Positions 1 through 9,118 of a stretch of DNA of 64,000 nucleotides are shown in pieces. The stretch's first letter is position 1. Each line of letters begins with the position of its first letter. Under the pieces are notes generated by a model, which worked only from the letters and a program-made list of their open reading frames with translations, made no database searches and was not told where the DNA came from. The stretch comes from Hydrogenophaga sp. SL48 (GTDB taxonomy: Bacteria; Pseudomonadota; Gammaproteobacteria; Burkholderiales; Burkholderiaceae_C), in NCBI RefSeq assembly GCF_021729865.1, contig NZ_CP063400.1, forward strand, positions 434,001-498,000, read 5' to 3'. The position numbers and the translations under genes were made by a program.

Positions 1-305
1 CCCCGCAGGCCCAGACCCAGCATGGCTTCGATGGCGAGCATCGGGTCGTATTCGTAGCCGGCCACAGCGCGCAGCATCATGGGGCGGCCGGAGATGCCGT
101 AGCGGGCGATCTTGTAGCTCATCAGGCTCAGGCCCAGTTCGCCGTAGACCTTGTCCGTCAGGCCCTGGGATGCCACGCCCTTGTCGACATAGGTTTCGCC
201 TTTGGCCATGCCCGAGGCGGCCTTCTTCTGCACGGTCTGGGCCGACGCGGCGCAGCTCATCGTTGCGATCACGCCGAGCGCGATCAGCTTCATCATGGAT
301 TGCAT
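1..305 (-). CDS. Partial exported protein of unknown function
   Basis: The 3' end lies beyond the left edge, so only about 101 N-terminal residues are visible. The start ATG (303-305) follows a GGGAG ribosome site at good spacing. The first ~22 residues form a Sec signal peptide: two Met and a Lys, a hydrophobic core, then a Cys-Ala-Ala-Ser-Ala-Gln region that could be cut by signal peptidase I. The mature part is polar, with KGETYVDKG near residue 40 and a Tyr/Met-rich stretch near residue 75. I do not recognise the family. A periplasmic location is the only inference I make. It is separated from the upstream aminotransferase gene by a terminator. Confidence 0.7.
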   Translation of the reverse strand, partial: MQSMMKLIALGVIATMSCAASAQTVQKKAASGMAKGETYVDKGVASQGLTDKVYGELGLSLMSYKIARYGISGRPMMLRAVAGYEYDPMLAIEAMLGLGLR

Positions 306-370
306 GGAAAACTCCCTGAAAAAAGAAAAGTGGAATGCTTTCTCCCGCTTCGACGTGCGGTGCACAAGAA

Positions 371-398
371 AAAAGGAGCCCATCTCTGGGCTCCTTTT
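371..398 (-). terminator. Intrinsic terminator after the aminotransferase gene
   Basis: Stem GGAGCCC/GGGCTCC with a 6-nt loop (375-394), flanked by A-runs and T-runs. Read on the minus strand, the stem is followed by a run of seven T. It lies 20 bp after the aminotransferase stop codon. Confidence 0.85.
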
Positions 399-418
399 CC
401 TGGAGGAAAGCGGGCGAA

Positions 419-1555
419 TTATATCTTTGGGCTTACATCCTGAAGCGCGCGCTCCAGGTGCAGAAGGGTGCCCGGCACGTCGTGCCATTTGTCCAGACCG
501 AAAAGGCCGACGCGGAAGCTTCGGAAGTCGGCCGGTTCGTCACATTGCAGCGGCACGCCAGCGGCCGTCTGCAAGCCTGCAGCGAGGAATTTCTTGCTGT
601 TCTGGATGTCGGGATCGGTGGTGTAGCTGACCACCACGCCCGGCGCCTGGAAGCCCGGTGCCGAGACGCTGGGGAAGCCGTGTTGCTCCAGCAGGCCCCG
701 CACGGCGCGGCCGAGCGCGATCTGCTCGTCGCGCACTTTGGCAAAGCCGTAGGCCTCGGTTTCCTGCATGGTGTCGCGCAGTCGCACCAGGGCGTCGGTC
801 GGCAGGGTGGTGTGGTACGCGTGGCCACCACCTTCATAGGTTTCCATGATCTGCAACCACTTCTTCAGGTCCATGGCGAAGGTGGTGCTCTGGGTGGCGT
901 CAATCGCCTGACGGGCGCGTTCGCTCAGCATCACCATGGCGCAGCAGGGCGAGCTGCTCCAGCCCTTTTGCGGCGCCGAGATCAGGATGTCCACGCCGGT
1001 TGCCTTCATGTCCACCCACATCGCCCCGGAGGCGATGCAGTCCAGCACCATCAGGCCACCCACGGCGTGCACCGCGTCGGCCACAGCGCTCAGGTAGTCG
1101 TCGGGCAGGATCATGCCGGCGGCGGTTTCCACGTGCGGCGCGAACACCAGCGCCGGCTTTTCTGCCGCGATGGCGGCTTTCACTTCCTCGATGGGCGTGG
1201 GTGCCCAGGCGGCCTGCGAACCTTCAGCGATGCGGCGGGCCTTCATCACGGTGTGGCTGGCGGGGATGGCCCCCATGTCGAAGATCTGCGTCCAGCGGTA
1301 GCTGAACCAGCCGTTGCGGATCACCATGACGTGTTGGCCGTGGGCGAACTGGCGCGCCACCGACTCCATGCCGAAGGTGCCACTGCCCGGCACCAGCACG
1401 GCCGAGTGCGCGCCGTAGACGCGCTTGAGCATGGCCGAGATGTCGGTCATCACGCCCTGGAAGCGCTTGGACATGTGGTTGAGCGCGCGGTCGGTGTAGA
1501 CCACCGAAAACTCCAGCAGGCCATCGGGGTCGATCTGGGGCAGCAATCCGGGCAT
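419..1555 (-). CDS. Class V aminotransferase (alanine-glyoxylate / serine-pyruvate type)
   Basis: 378 residues, the usual length for the family. It is a PLP enzyme that moves an amino group between small amino acids and glyoxylate or pyruvate in the cytosol. The PLP lysine is K197 in SAPQKGWSS. The Asp that holds the pyridine nitrogen is D172 in LDCIASG, and VPGSGTFGMES near residue 55 is the phosphate-binding turn. The exact donor and acceptor cannot be read from sequence; alanine-glyoxylate and serine-pyruvate activity are the common assignments for such proteins in Burkholderiales. The start ATG has an AGGAGAC ribosome site. It stands alone, between a terminator and the Na/Pi cotransporter gene. 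Confidence 0.85.
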   Translation of the reverse strand: MPGLLPQIDPDGLLEFSVVYTDRALNHMSKRFQGVMTDISAMLKRVYGAHSAVLVPGSGTFGMESVARQFAHGQHVMVIRNGWFSYRWTQIFDMGAIPASHTVMKARRIAEGSQAAWAPTPIEEVKAAIAAEKPALVFAPHVETAAGMILPDDYLSAVADAVHAVGGLMVLDCIASGAMWVDMKATGVDILISAPQKGWSSSPCCAMVMLSERARQAIDATQSTTFAMDLKKWLQIMETYEGGGHAYHTTLPTDALVRLRDTMQETEAYGFAKVRDEQIALGRAVRGLLEQHGFPSVSAPGFQAPGVVVSYTTDPDIQNSKKFLAAGLQTAAGVPLQCDEPADFRSFRVGLFGLDKWHDVPGTLLHLERALQDVSPKI

Positions 1556-1608
1556 CGTTTGTCTCCTGTGGGGATATCGAAAAATCAGGTTAGCACAGCC
1601 CCCCGGGG

Positions 1609-3282
1609 TCAGTGGCGGCCGGGCGGTGTCTCCAGGCCTTGCAGTCGGCTCTCCCTCAGGCGGCTGGGTGCGAGCACGCCGGCCGAGTCGAGGATGGGGT
1701 AGGCGATCGAGCAGATGTGCGAGTTGATGCGCTTGAGGTCGCTGATCAGGTCGATGTGCAACGAGCTGCTTTCCATGCTCTGCCTCGACTGCTCGGACAG
1801 GCGTTCCAGGTGGCTGCTGGCGTATTCACGCTCCATTTCCCGAAAGCGCACCTTCTCTTCCAGCAGGCGCTGCGCGTCGCGCACGTTGCCGTCGAGGAAG
1901 ACGCTCATGCCCAGGCGCAGGTTGTCGAGCAGGCGCGCGTGCATGGCGCAGATCTCGGTCATGCCGGCTTCCGAGAACTCGCGGCCCTTGCGGATCTTCT
2001 TGTCCTCGATGTCCAGCAGCACGCGCTCGACCGTGTCGCCGATCTGCTCCATGTTGATGGTGAAGCTGATGATGTCGGTCCAGCGCCGGCCCTCCATCTC
2101 GTTGAGCTGCTGTCGCGAAATCTTGGTCAGGTAGTACTTGATGGCCGAATACAGGCCGTCCACCGTGTCGTCCATCTTGCGCAGGTCCTGCGCGAGCTGC
2201 AGGTCGTTGGTCTTGATGACCGTCATGACGCCGCGCAGCATGGTCTCGACCACATCGGCCTGGTGCAGCGCCTCGCGGGCCGCACACGAGATCGCCAGCG
2301 ACGGTGTGGCGAGGGCGGACGGGTCGAGGTGGTTGGGACGGTTGAGCGCTGCGCCGGCCCCTTGCAGCGGCAGCAGCTTCTCGACCCACCCGGCGACCGG
2401 GCGCGTGAGGCCGATGAAAAACAGTCCCACCATGAGGTTGAAGCTCAGGTGGAACAGCACGGTCAGGGCTGCCGGGTCGGGCACGTGGGGCTGCACGAAC
2501 TGAAGCCAGAACGGAATCAGCCAAGGCGCGATGGCCACGCCCATCAGCTTGAACAGCAGGTTGCCCAGCGGCACCTGGCGCGTGGCCCGGTTGGTGCGCG
2601 CGGTGGTGATCATGGCGAGCAGGCCGCTGCCCAGGTTGGCTCCCAGCACCAGGCCCAGCGCCACGTCCACCCCCACCACCTGCAGCGCCAGCGTGGCGGT
2701 GAGCAGCACGACGGCGAGGCTGGAGTAGGCCAGCACCGCGAGCGTGGCGCCCACCAGGATTTCCAGCATGCGGTCGCTGGTGAGCGAGGCCAGCATCAGC
2801 TGCACCGCCGGGTTGCGCGTGAGCACGGCGGTGGACTGGCTCACCAGCTGCAGCGCCAGCAGCATCAGACCCAGGCCGATCAGCACGCGCCCCACGTCGC
2901 CCGTCTGGGACCCCTGGCGCAGGATGAAGAGCGTGACGCCGATGAAAATGCACAGGGGCGAGAGCCAGGAGAGGTCGAAGGAGAACACCACGGCCATCAC
3001 GCTGGTGCCGATGTCGGCGCCCAGCATCACGGCCAGCGCGGCGGGCAGGGCGATCAGGCCACGGCCCACAAAAGATGCGGTGATGAGCGCGGTGGCGGTG
3101 CTCGACTGCACCAGCGCCGTGACGCCCAGACCCGACAGCGCGGCGGTGAAGCGGTTGCCCATGCTCGCGGCGAGCACCTGGCGCAGCTTGCTGCCAAAGA
3201 CCCGCAGGATGCCCGTGCGCACCAGGTGGGTTCCCCAGACCAGCAGCGCGATCGCCGCCAGCAGATTGAGCAGGTGTGTCAT
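1609..3282 (-). CDS. Na/Pi cotransporter family protein with C-terminal PhoU-like domain
   Basis: 557 residues. Residues ~1-310 form a membrane domain of two inverted repeats (NptA / SLC34-like), which imports phosphate with sodium. The first repeat has the hallmark VQSSTATALI at about residue 57. The second repeat carries AYSSLAVVLL, where the usual Gln of QSS is Tyr. Residues ~340-545 are a helical PhoU-like domain, normally linked to regulation of phosphate flux. The start ATG was chosen because the hydrophobic segment begins there (MTHLLNLLAAIALLVWG). No pho box or phosphate genes are nearby. Whether phosphate is really the substrate is unproven, given the altered second motif. Confidence 0.85.
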   Translation of the reverse strand: MTHLLNLLAAIALLVWGTHLVRTGILRVFGSKLRQVLAASMGNRFTAALSGLGVTALVQSSTATALITASFVGRGLIALPAALAVMLGADIGTSVMAVVFSFDLSWLSPLCIFIGVTLFILRQGSQTGDVGRVLIGLGLMLLALQLVSQSTAVLTRNPAVQLMLASLTSDRMLEILVGATLAVLAYSSLAVVLLTATLALQVVGVDVALGLVLGANLGSGLLAMITTARTNRATRQVPLGNLLFKLMGVAIAPWLIPFWLQFVQPHVPDPAALTVLFHLSFNLMVGLFFIGLTRPVAGWVEKLLPLQGAGAALNRPNHLDPSALATPSLAISCAAREALHQADVVETMLRGVMTVIKTNDLQLAQDLRKMDDTVDGLYSAIKYYLTKISRQQLNEMEGRRWTDIISFTINMEQIGDTVERVLLDIEDKKIRKGREFSEAGMTEICAMHARLLDNLRLGMSVFLDGNVRDAQRLLEEKVRFREMEREYASSHLERLSEQSRQSMESSSLHIDLISDLKRINSHICSIAYPILDSAGVLAPSRLRESRLQGLETPPGRH

Positions 3283-3380
3283 GTCTGGGGAAAACTATAC
3301 GCCGCTGCGACGCGGAGAGCACCTGGCCCCTCCCCGGTGCGGGGGCAACGACTCGCGCAGCGTTGGCGTGTGGGGGCAAC

Positions 3381-3457
3381 GATCCGGCGCCGGGCCGCCC
3401 CAAGCCGGATCAGCCCCCGTGGGGGGCAGCGACCCGCGAAGCGGCGGAGCGTGGGGG
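3381..3457 (-). repeat. GC-rich palindromic element, copy 1 (after lspA)
   Basis: Three palindromic parts in a row: a GATCCGGC/GCCGGATC hairpin, a GCCCCC/GGGGGC hairpin, and a CGC-rich end finishing in GGGGG. Read on the minus strand it begins CCCCC immediately after the lspA stop (TGA-CCCCC). Further GC-rich repeats (GTGGGGGCAAC twice) fill 3320-3380. Architecture matches the copies near 12950, 17366, 30951, 39039, 41771 and 56501. The 19-mer at 3387-3405 recurs exactly at 29857-29875. Confidence 0.7.
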
Positions 3458-3961
3458 TCAACTTCTTTTCACGCGCAGGATCTCGTCCAGGATCAGAGCG
3501 ATCGCGCCGATGGTGATGCCCGTGTCGGCCACATTGAACGCCGGGAAGTGGCCGCCCGGGAACAGGCCGGACAGGAAGGACCAGTGGAAGTCGAGCATGT
3601 CCACCACGTAGCCGTGCAGCACGCGGTCCACCACGTTGCCGATGGCACCGCCCAGGATGCAGGCGAGCGCGAAGGCAAACAGCTTCTGACCAGGGTGGGA
3701 ACGCAGCATCCAGACGATGAACACCGCCGCCGCGACACCGATGCCGGTGAAAAACCAGCGCTGCCAGCCACCCGCCGAGGCGAGGAAGGAGAAGGCGGCG
3801 CCGGTGTTGTGCACCCGGACCACGTTGAAGAAGCTGGTGACATAGGTGCTGTCGCCGAGCCGGTAGTTGCCGAGGATCAGCGTCTTGGTGAACTGGTCCA
3901 GCAGCAGGATGGCGGCGGCCAGGCCGAGCCAGGGCCAGAGGGAGCCTTTGGTCTTCGCCAT
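3458..3961 (-). CDS. lspA: Lipoprotein signal peptidase II
   Basis: 167 residues, the normal length. This inner-membrane aspartic protease cuts the signal peptide of diacylglyceryl prolipoproteins at the lipobox. Four transmembrane segments are visible. The catalytic aspartates are D112 in GNVVDR and D146 in FNVAD, and the conserved NTGAAFS loop is at residues 52-58. The start ATG overlaps the ileS stop by one base, the usual arrangement of the ribF-ileS-lspA operon, so translation is probably coupled. Its TGA stop is followed directly by the CCCCC edge of a palindromic element. Confidence 0.96.
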   Translation of the reverse strand: MAKTKGSLWPWLGLAAAILLLDQFTKTLILGNYRLGDSTYVTSFFNVVRVHNTGAAFSFLASAGGWQRWFFTGIGVAAAVFIVWMLRSHPGQKLFAFALACILGGAIGNVVDRVLHGYVVDMLDFHWSFLSGLFPGGHFPAFNVADTGITIGAIALILDEILRVKRS

Positions 3962-6870
3962 CAGGCCACCTTGCGGGTTTCACCCGCGCCCGTGCCCGCC
4001 GCTTCGGCCAGGTTGCTCACGCAACGGCCGCACAGCGTGGGGTGCTCGGCGTGTTGCCCGATGTCGTCGGCGTAGTGCCAGCAGCGATCGCACTTGGCGG
4101 CGGTGCTGGGCGTCACGCTCACGGCCAGTTCGGCGCCGTCCACCACGGCCACGGCCGAGGTGATGGTGACGAACTTCAGGTCGGCGCCCAGCGAGCGCAG
4201 CAGCGCCGCGTCGTCGGCACCGGCGGTGATGACGAGCGTGGCCTGCAGCGAGGCGCCCACCTGGCCGGCGGTGCGCAGATCTTCGATGGCCTTGTTGGCC
4301 GCGTCACGGATGGCGCGGATGCGGCCCCACTTGGCGAGCAGCGCCTCGTTGGCCGACGGCAGGGGAGAGAAGGTTTCGAAGAAGATCGAGCCCTGGTTCT
4401 TGTCGCCCGAGAAATGCGTCCAGGCCTCTTCGGCCGTGAAACTCAGGAACGGCGCCATCCAGCGCAGCATGGCGTTCGTGATCTGGTGCAGCGCGGTCTG
4501 TGCCGAGCGGCGTGCCAGGCTTTTCGGCGCGGTCGTGTACAGCCGGTCCTTCAGCACGTCCAGGTAGAACGCGCCCAGGTCTTCCGAGCAATACACCTGC
4601 AGCTTGCTCACCACCGGATGGAATTCGTAGACGTCGAAGTGCGCCAGGATCTGGGCCTGCAGCTCGCTGGCGCGGGCCAGCGCGTAGCGGTCGATCTCCA
4701 GCATCTGCTCCAGCGGCACAGCGTCGGTGGCCGGGTCGAAGTCCGACACGTTGGCCATCAGGAATCGCAGCGTGTTGCGGATGCGGCGGTAGGCGTCGAC
4801 CACGCGGGCGAGGATCTTGTCGTCACCGGCGATGTCACCCGAATAGTCGGAGGAGGCGACCCACAGGCGGATGATCTCGGCGCCCAACTTCTTGTTGACC
4901 TCTTGCGGGTCCAGGCCATTGCCCAGCGACTTGCTCATCTTGCGGCCCTGGCTGTCGATGGTGAAGCCGTGGGTGAGCAGGCCGCGATAGGGCGCGCGGC
5001 CGTAGATGGCGCACGCCAACAACAGCGAGCTGTGGAACCAGCCGCGGTGCTGGTCGTGGCCTTCGAGGTAGAGGTTGGCCTCGGGCCCTTCTGCGTGCGC
5101 GGCGCCGTTGGGGTAGGCGTGGGCGTGGCTGCCGCGCAGCACGTGCCAGAAAGTGGAGCCCGAGTCGAACCAGACTTCGAGGATGTCGGTGCTCTTGGTG
5201 TAGTGCGGCGCATCGGCTGCGCCCAGGATCTCCTCGGCCGTGACGCGGCTCCAGGCCTCGATGCCGCCTTTTTCAATGATGTCGGCCGCCTGATCCAGGA
5301 TCTCCATCGTGCGAGGGTGCAGCTCGCCCGAATCCTTGTGCAGGAAAAAGGGGATGGGCACGCCCCACGAGCGCTGGCGCGAAATGCACCAGTCGGGCCG
5401 GTTGGCGATCATGTCGCGAAGGCGGGCCTGGCCGTTTTCGGGGTAGAAGCTGGTGTGGGCGATGGCGTCGAGCGCGAGCTGGCGCAGGGTCTTGGGCGCC
5501 TTGTCTTTCGTGAACACCCCTTCGCCCTCATCCATGCGCACGAACCACTGCGCGGCGGCGCGGTAGATCACCGGCGTCTTGTGGCGCCAGCAGTGCGGGT
5601 AGCTGTGGGTGATTTTCACCGTGGCCATCAGGCGCCCGGCGTTCTTCAGCGCGTCCAGGATGACCGGCACGGCCTTCCAGATGTGCAGGCCGCCGAACAA
5701 CGGGAAGTCGGGCGCGTAGGCGCCGTTGCCTTGCACCGGGTTCAGGATGTCGTCGTAGGCCAGGCCGTTGGCGACACAGGAGTTGAAGTCGTCCACGCCG
5801 TAGGCCGGCGCCGAGTGCACGATGCCGGTGCCGTCGCTGTCGCTCACGTAGTCGGCGATGTAGACCGGGGACAGGCGCTGGTAGCCTGCGTCCACGTCGT
5901 ACAGCGGGTGGCGGAAGTTGAGGCTACCGAGCTGGTCACCCTTCATGGTGGCGAGCACGTTGCCCTGCAGGCCGAATCGCTCCAGGCATTTCTCCACCAG
6001 CGTTTCGGCCAGCACCAGGCAGCCCATGGGGGTGTCGACCAGGGCGTAGGTCAGCTCGGGGTGTGCGTTGAGCGCCTGGTTGGCGGGAATGGTCCAGGCG
6101 GTGGTGGTCCAGATCACGGCGAAGGCGGTTTTGCCCGCGGGCAGACCGGTCAACCCGAAAGCGGCGGCCAGCTTGACCGCGTCGTCCGTTTCAAAGGCCA
6201 CGTCCAGCGTGTCGCTCTGCTTGTCGGCGTATTCGATCTCGAACTCGGCCAGCGAGCTGCCGCAGTCGAAACACCAGTACACGGGTTTCAGTCCGCGGTA
6301 GACAAAACCGCGCTCGATCACGCGTTTGAAGGCGCGGATTTCGCCCGCTTCGTTGCCCGGGTTCATCGTGAGGTAAGGGCGTTCCCAGTCACCGAGCACG
6401 CCCAGGCGCTTGAAGTCTTCGCGTTGCTGATCGATCTGCCCGGTGGCGAAGGCGCGGCTCTTGGCCTGCATGTCGTCGCGGCTGAGGTTGCGGCCGTGCT
6501 TCTTCTCGATCGCGTTTTCGATCGGCAGGCCGTGGCAGTCCCAGCCGGGGATGTACTGGGCATCGAAACCAGCGAGCTGTTTCGATTTCACGATCATGTC
6601 TTTCAGCACCTTGTTTACCGCATGACCCATGTGGATCTGGCCGTTGGCGTAGGGCGGGCCGTCGTGCAGCACAAACAGTGGGGCACCCTGGCGGGCGTCA
6701 CGCAGGCGCTTGTAGAGGCCGCTGCCGTTCCAGTCGTTGACCCAGGCTGGCTCGCGCTTGGGCAGGTCGCCGCGCATGGGGAACGGCGTGTCGGGCATGT
6801 TCAGCGTGGCGCGGTAGGCGCTGGCTTCGGGCTTGGCCTCGTTCTTCGGGGCGGCGGGTTTTTCAGACAT
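3961..6870 (-). CDS. ileS: Isoleucyl-tRNA synthetase
   Basis: 969 residues, slightly longer than the ~940 of enterobacterial IleS because of an N-terminal tail of ~20 residues. This class Ia synthetase charges tRNA-Ile and edits mischarged Val-tRNA. The HIGH motif is HMGH at 80-83, KMSKS is near residue 643, and the CP1 editing domain lies between them. A C-terminal zinc finger is present (CDRCWHY followed by CGRC). It is the middle gene of ribF-ileS-lspA. The 132-bp gap to ribF is very GC-rich, with CCGAGCC/GGCTCGG pairing, and could hold a separate promoter, though none is clear. Confidence 0.97.
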   Translation of the reverse strand: MSEKPAAPKNEAKPEASAYRATLNMPDTPFPMRGDLPKREPAWVNDWNGSGLYKRLRDARQGAPLFVLHDGPPYANGQIHMGHAVNKVLKDMIVKSKQLAGFDAQYIPGWDCHGLPIENAIEKKHGRNLSRDDMQAKSRAFATGQIDQQREDFKRLGVLGDWERPYLTMNPGNEAGEIRAFKRVIERGFVYRGLKPVYWCFDCGSSLAEFEIEYADKQSDTLDVAFETDDAVKLAAAFGLTGLPAGKTAFAVIWTTTAWTIPANQALNAHPELTYALVDTPMGCLVLAETLVEKCLERFGLQGNVLATMKGDQLGSLNFRHPLYDVDAGYQRLSPVYIADYVSDSDGTGIVHSAPAYGVDDFNSCVANGLAYDDILNPVQGNGAYAPDFPLFGGLHIWKAVPVILDALKNAGRLMATVKITHSYPHCWRHKTPVIYRAAAQWFVRMDEGEGVFTKDKAPKTLRQLALDAIAHTSFYPENGQARLRDMIANRPDWCISRQRSWGVPIPFFLHKDSGELHPRTMEILDQAADIIEKGGIEAWSRVTAEEILGAADAPHYTKSTDILEVWFDSGSTFWHVLRGSHAHAYPNGAAHAEGPEANLYLEGHDQHRGWFHSSLLLACAIYGRAPYRGLLTHGFTIDSQGRKMSKSLGNGLDPQEVNKKLGAEIIRLWVASSDYSGDIAGDDKILARVVDAYRRIRNTLRFLMANVSDFDPATDAVPLEQMLEIDRYALARASELQAQILAHFDVYEFHPVVSKLQVYCSEDLGAFYLDVLKDRLYTTAPKSLARRSAQTALHQITNAMLRWMAPFLSFTAEEAWTHFSGDKNQGSIFFETFSPLPSANEALLAKWGRIRAIRDAANKAIEDLRTAGQVGASLQATLVITAGADDAALLRSLGADLKFVTITSAVAVVDGAELAVSVTPSTAAKCDRCWHYADDIGQHAEHPTLCGRCVSNLAEAAGTGAGETRKVA

Positions 6871-7002
6871 GGTGGTCGGCTTTCGAATTCGGGATCGGCA
6901 AAGGCGGGCTCGGTGGTGCGGCGTGGCGCACGGGGGTGGGGCGGGTCGCCCCGAGCCTGTCAGAGGGCGCGCGGCCCGGGGCTCGGCGCCCCGGCAGCGG
7001 CG

Positions 7003-8073
7003 TTAAATTCGGTCGCGGGTGGTCTGGCGGTGCGTCTGGGCGTGCAGCGACGCAAAAAACGCACGAGCGTCGTCGCAGTCCTTGGCGATGCCCCGGGTGA
7101 GGGCGTCCAGACCGTCGTACTTCAGTTCGTCGTGCAGTTTGTGCAGCAGTTCCACGCGGATGATTTTACCGTAGGCCTCCCCGCCGGGCAGGCGGGTGGC
7201 CAGCTCGGCGGGCCAGTCCAGGCAATGGGTTTCCAGCAACACGCGCCCGCCGTTCACATCGTCCGGGTCCAGCGAGGGGCGCACACCGAGGTTGGCCACG
7301 CCGTGCAATGGGTCGTCCCCCAGGCCATGCACACGCACGGCAAAGATGCCGCTGGCGGCCGGCTTCCAGTGCGAAAAGCGCAGGTTCAGCGTGCGGAAAC
7401 CGTCGCCGGCTCCCGGGCGGCTCTCCGCCAGCTGGCGCCCGAGCTTGCGCCCGTGCACCACGTGGCCGCTGATGCTGAACGGGCGCCCGAGCAGAGCGGC
7501 CACGCGCTCCATGTCGCCGGCGGCCAGCGCCTCGCGCACGGCCGAACTGGACACCCGGGTGCCATGCACCTCGTAGCTCTGCATGCGCGCCACGTCAAAG
7601 CCGAGCGATGAACCGGCGGCGTCGAGCATGGCGTAGTCGCCCGCCCGCTGGGACCCAAAACGGAAGTCGTCGCCCACCAGGACGTATTTGACCCCCAGCG
7701 CCTTGACAAGGATGTCCTGGATGAACGCTTGCGGTTGCTGCGAGGCCAGGCGCGCGTTGAAGGGCAGCACCACGCACTGGTCCACGCCGCAGCGTCGCAG
7801 CTCTTCCAGCTTGTCGCGCAGCGTGGCGATGCGCGCCGGTGCCAGGTCGGGCTTGTGGTGCACGGCGGCGAAATAGTCGCGCGGGTGCGGCTCGAAGGTC
7901 ATGACGCAGCTGGGCACGCCGCGGTGTTTGGCCTCGTTGATCAGCAAGGCCAGCATGGCCTGGTGGCCGCGGTGCACGCCGTCGAAGTTGCCGATGGTGA
8001 GGGCACAGCCTGGCGCGTCTTCGCCCGCAGCGGGCTGGTGCAGGCGGTTCCAGAGGCCTCGAATGATTTTCAT
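7003..8073 (-). CDS. ribF: Bifunctional riboflavin kinase / FAD synthetase
   Basis: 356 residues. It phosphorylates riboflavin to FMN and adenylylates FMN to FAD. The N-terminal adenylyltransferase half carries TIGNFDGVHRGHQ (HxGH at residues 34-37). The C-terminal flavokinase half (~residues 195-340) includes the conserved LGVRPSLD-type stretch. I place the start at MKIIRGLW (ATG 8071-8073); the open frame extends 33 codons further upstream but that part resembles no RibF. It is the first gene of the ribF-ileS-lspA operon and is divergent from the HNH gene. A strong GC hairpin lies at 8128-8154 in the shared upstream region. Confidence 0.95.
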   Translation of the reverse strand: MKIIRGLWNRLHQPAAGEDAPGCALTIGNFDGVHRGHQAMLALLINEAKHRGVPSCVMTFEPHPRDYFAAVHHKPDLAPARIATLRDKLEELRRCGVDQCVVLPFNARLASQQPQAFIQDILVKALGVKYVLVGDDFRFGSQRAGDYAMLDAAGSSLGFDVARMQSYEVHGTRVSSSAVREALAAGDMERVAALLGRPFSISGHVVHGRKLGRQLAESRPGAGDGFRTLNLRFSHWKPAASGIFAVRVHGLGDDPLHGVANLGVRPSLDPDDVNGGRVLLETHCLDWPAELATRLPGGEAYGKIIRVELLHKLHDELKYDGLDALTRGIAKDCDDARAFFASLHAQTHRQTTRDRI

Positions 8074-8212
8074 GCGGTAATTCGGCGCGGTCGTCGAAGC
8101 GTCATCAAAGAACGCTATATTGTCACAGCGCCGCCGGTCGCAGCCGGCGGGCGCACCAGCCGCAGGTGACAAGGCGGCTGGCCTCTTCAGTTTGATTTGA
8201 AGGAGCCAGGTT

Positions 8213-8770
8213 TTGAAGGTCTTGAAGCTGTCTGCCCAGGGGTTGCCACAATCGTGGATCAGCCTGGAAGAAGCGGTGCTGCATTACGCCGCGGATGAGG
8301 TGCGCTGGGAAATGGGTGCCGAGGTGGCGGTGTTCCATGGCGGGCACAACGCGATCACCGGGCGCCAGTCCATCATCACCGTCAATTCCATCATCGGCAC
8401 CGAGGGCGTGCCGCGCATCAATCCGTTCGACTTGCGGCCCTCGCTCACCAACAGCAAGCTGTTTGCCCGCGATCGCTGCCTGTGCGGCTACTGCGGCGAA
8501 CATTTCCACGAAGACGATCTCACCCGCGAGCACATCGTGCCGCTGGGCCAGCGCGGAATGGACATCTGGATGAATGTGGTGACGGCCTGCAAGTCGTGCA
8601 ACCACCGCAAGGGCAACCGCACGCCCGAGCAGGCGCACATGCCGCTGATTTACGCGCCTTACGTGCCCAGCCTCTGGGAAGACTTCATCCTGCGCAATCG
8701 CCGCATCCTGGCGGACCAGATGGAGTTTCTGATGTCCCACCTTCCCAAGAACTCGCGTTTGCACGCCTGA
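8213..8770 (+). CDS. HNH endonuclease family protein
   Basis: 185 residues. The C-terminal half holds a classic HNH fold: a CGYC zinc pair near residue 98, REHIVPLGQRG as the catalytic core (EHI/VP), and CKSCNHRKGN as the second zinc pair. The start is TTG at 8213, chosen because AAGGAG sits seven bases upstream; no ATG fits. Free-standing HNH proteins of this type are common in Burkholderiales, but their target is unknown. No toxin, immunity or phage genes are adjacent. It lies immediately upstream of the inverted structured elements at 8797-9046; any link between the two is conjecture. Confidence 0.85.
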   Translation: MKVLKLSAQGLPQSWISLEEAVLHYAADEVRWEMGAEVAVFHGGHNAITGRQSIITVNSIIGTEGVPRINPFDLRPSLTNSKLFARDRCLCGYCGEHFHEDDLTREHIVPLGQRGMDIWMNVVTACKSCNHRKGNRTPEQAHMPLIYAPYVPSLWEDFILRNRRILADQMEFLMSHLPKNSRLHA

Positions 8771-8796
8771 CGGTTTCTGGCCTGCTTGGTTTGCGT

Positions 8797-8900
8797 TGGC
8801 CTGAGGGCACTGGGCGGCCGACTCCGCTCATGTCCCCCGACGGCCTGCGGCCGTCTCCTCCTTTACTTCGCTGCGTCAGCCACCCAGTGCCCTCAGGCCA
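8797..8900 (+). repeat. Structured palindromic element, unit 1
   Basis: 104 nt with perfect outer arms (8797-8814 with 8883-8900). Inside are two conserved tracts, CTCCGCTCATGTCCCCCG and CTCCTCCTTTACTTCGCTGC, separated by a small hairpin GACGGCC-TGC-GGCCGTC. The same tracts, with different but still complementary stems, occur inverted in unit 2. The whole 348-bp gap 8771-9118 contains only these two units, their spacer and one terminator. Confidence 0.85.
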
Positions 8901-8944
8901 CGAACATTTGGGCGGGCCTGCGGTGGTGTGCCTGCTTTTCGCCA

Positions 8945-9046
8945 GATCGGTGAGGCGGTGTGCCCTGAGCAGCGAAGTAAAGGAGGAGGGCTGGCGCAGC
9001 CAGCCCGGGGGACATGAGCGGAGCAGGGCACACCGCCTTACCGATC
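8945..9046 (-). repeat. Structured palindromic element, unit 2 (inverted)
   Basis: 102 nt in the opposite orientation to unit 1. Outer arms of 23 nt (8945-8967 and 9024-9046) pair with one mismatch and are unrelated in sequence to the arms of unit 1. On the minus strand the core reads CTCCGCTCATGTCCCCCG, hairpin GGCTGGC-TGC-GCCAGCC, then CTCCTCCTTTACTTCGCTGC. Both core tracts are identical to unit 1; both stems have changed on both sides. Confidence 0.85.
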
Positions 9047-9065
9047 CCGCAGAAGCCGATGAGCG

Positions 9066-9089
9066 AAAAAAAGCCCCGCAAAGCGGGGC
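9066..9089 (-). terminator. Intrinsic terminator of the acyl-CoA dehydrogenase operon
   Basis: Stem GCCCCGC/GCGGGGC (9073-9089) with a 3-nt loop. On the minus strand it is followed by seven T (9066-9072). It lies 30 bp after the stop of the dehydrogenase small subunit gene. Confidence 0.9.
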
Positions 9090-9118
9090 ACCACAAGCGG
9101 AGTCGAAAAGAAGAAGAC

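Noticed and set aside
1612..3516. 634-codon plus-strand open frame opposite the Na/Pi cotransporter
   Set aside because: His/Gln/Arg-rich antisense frame over a clear membrane protein gene.
4042..7611. 1189-codon plus-strand open frame opposite ileS and ribF
   Set aside because: Complement of two well-recognised genes in GC-rich DNA; low-complexity His/Val/Gln/Arg-rich product with no family match.
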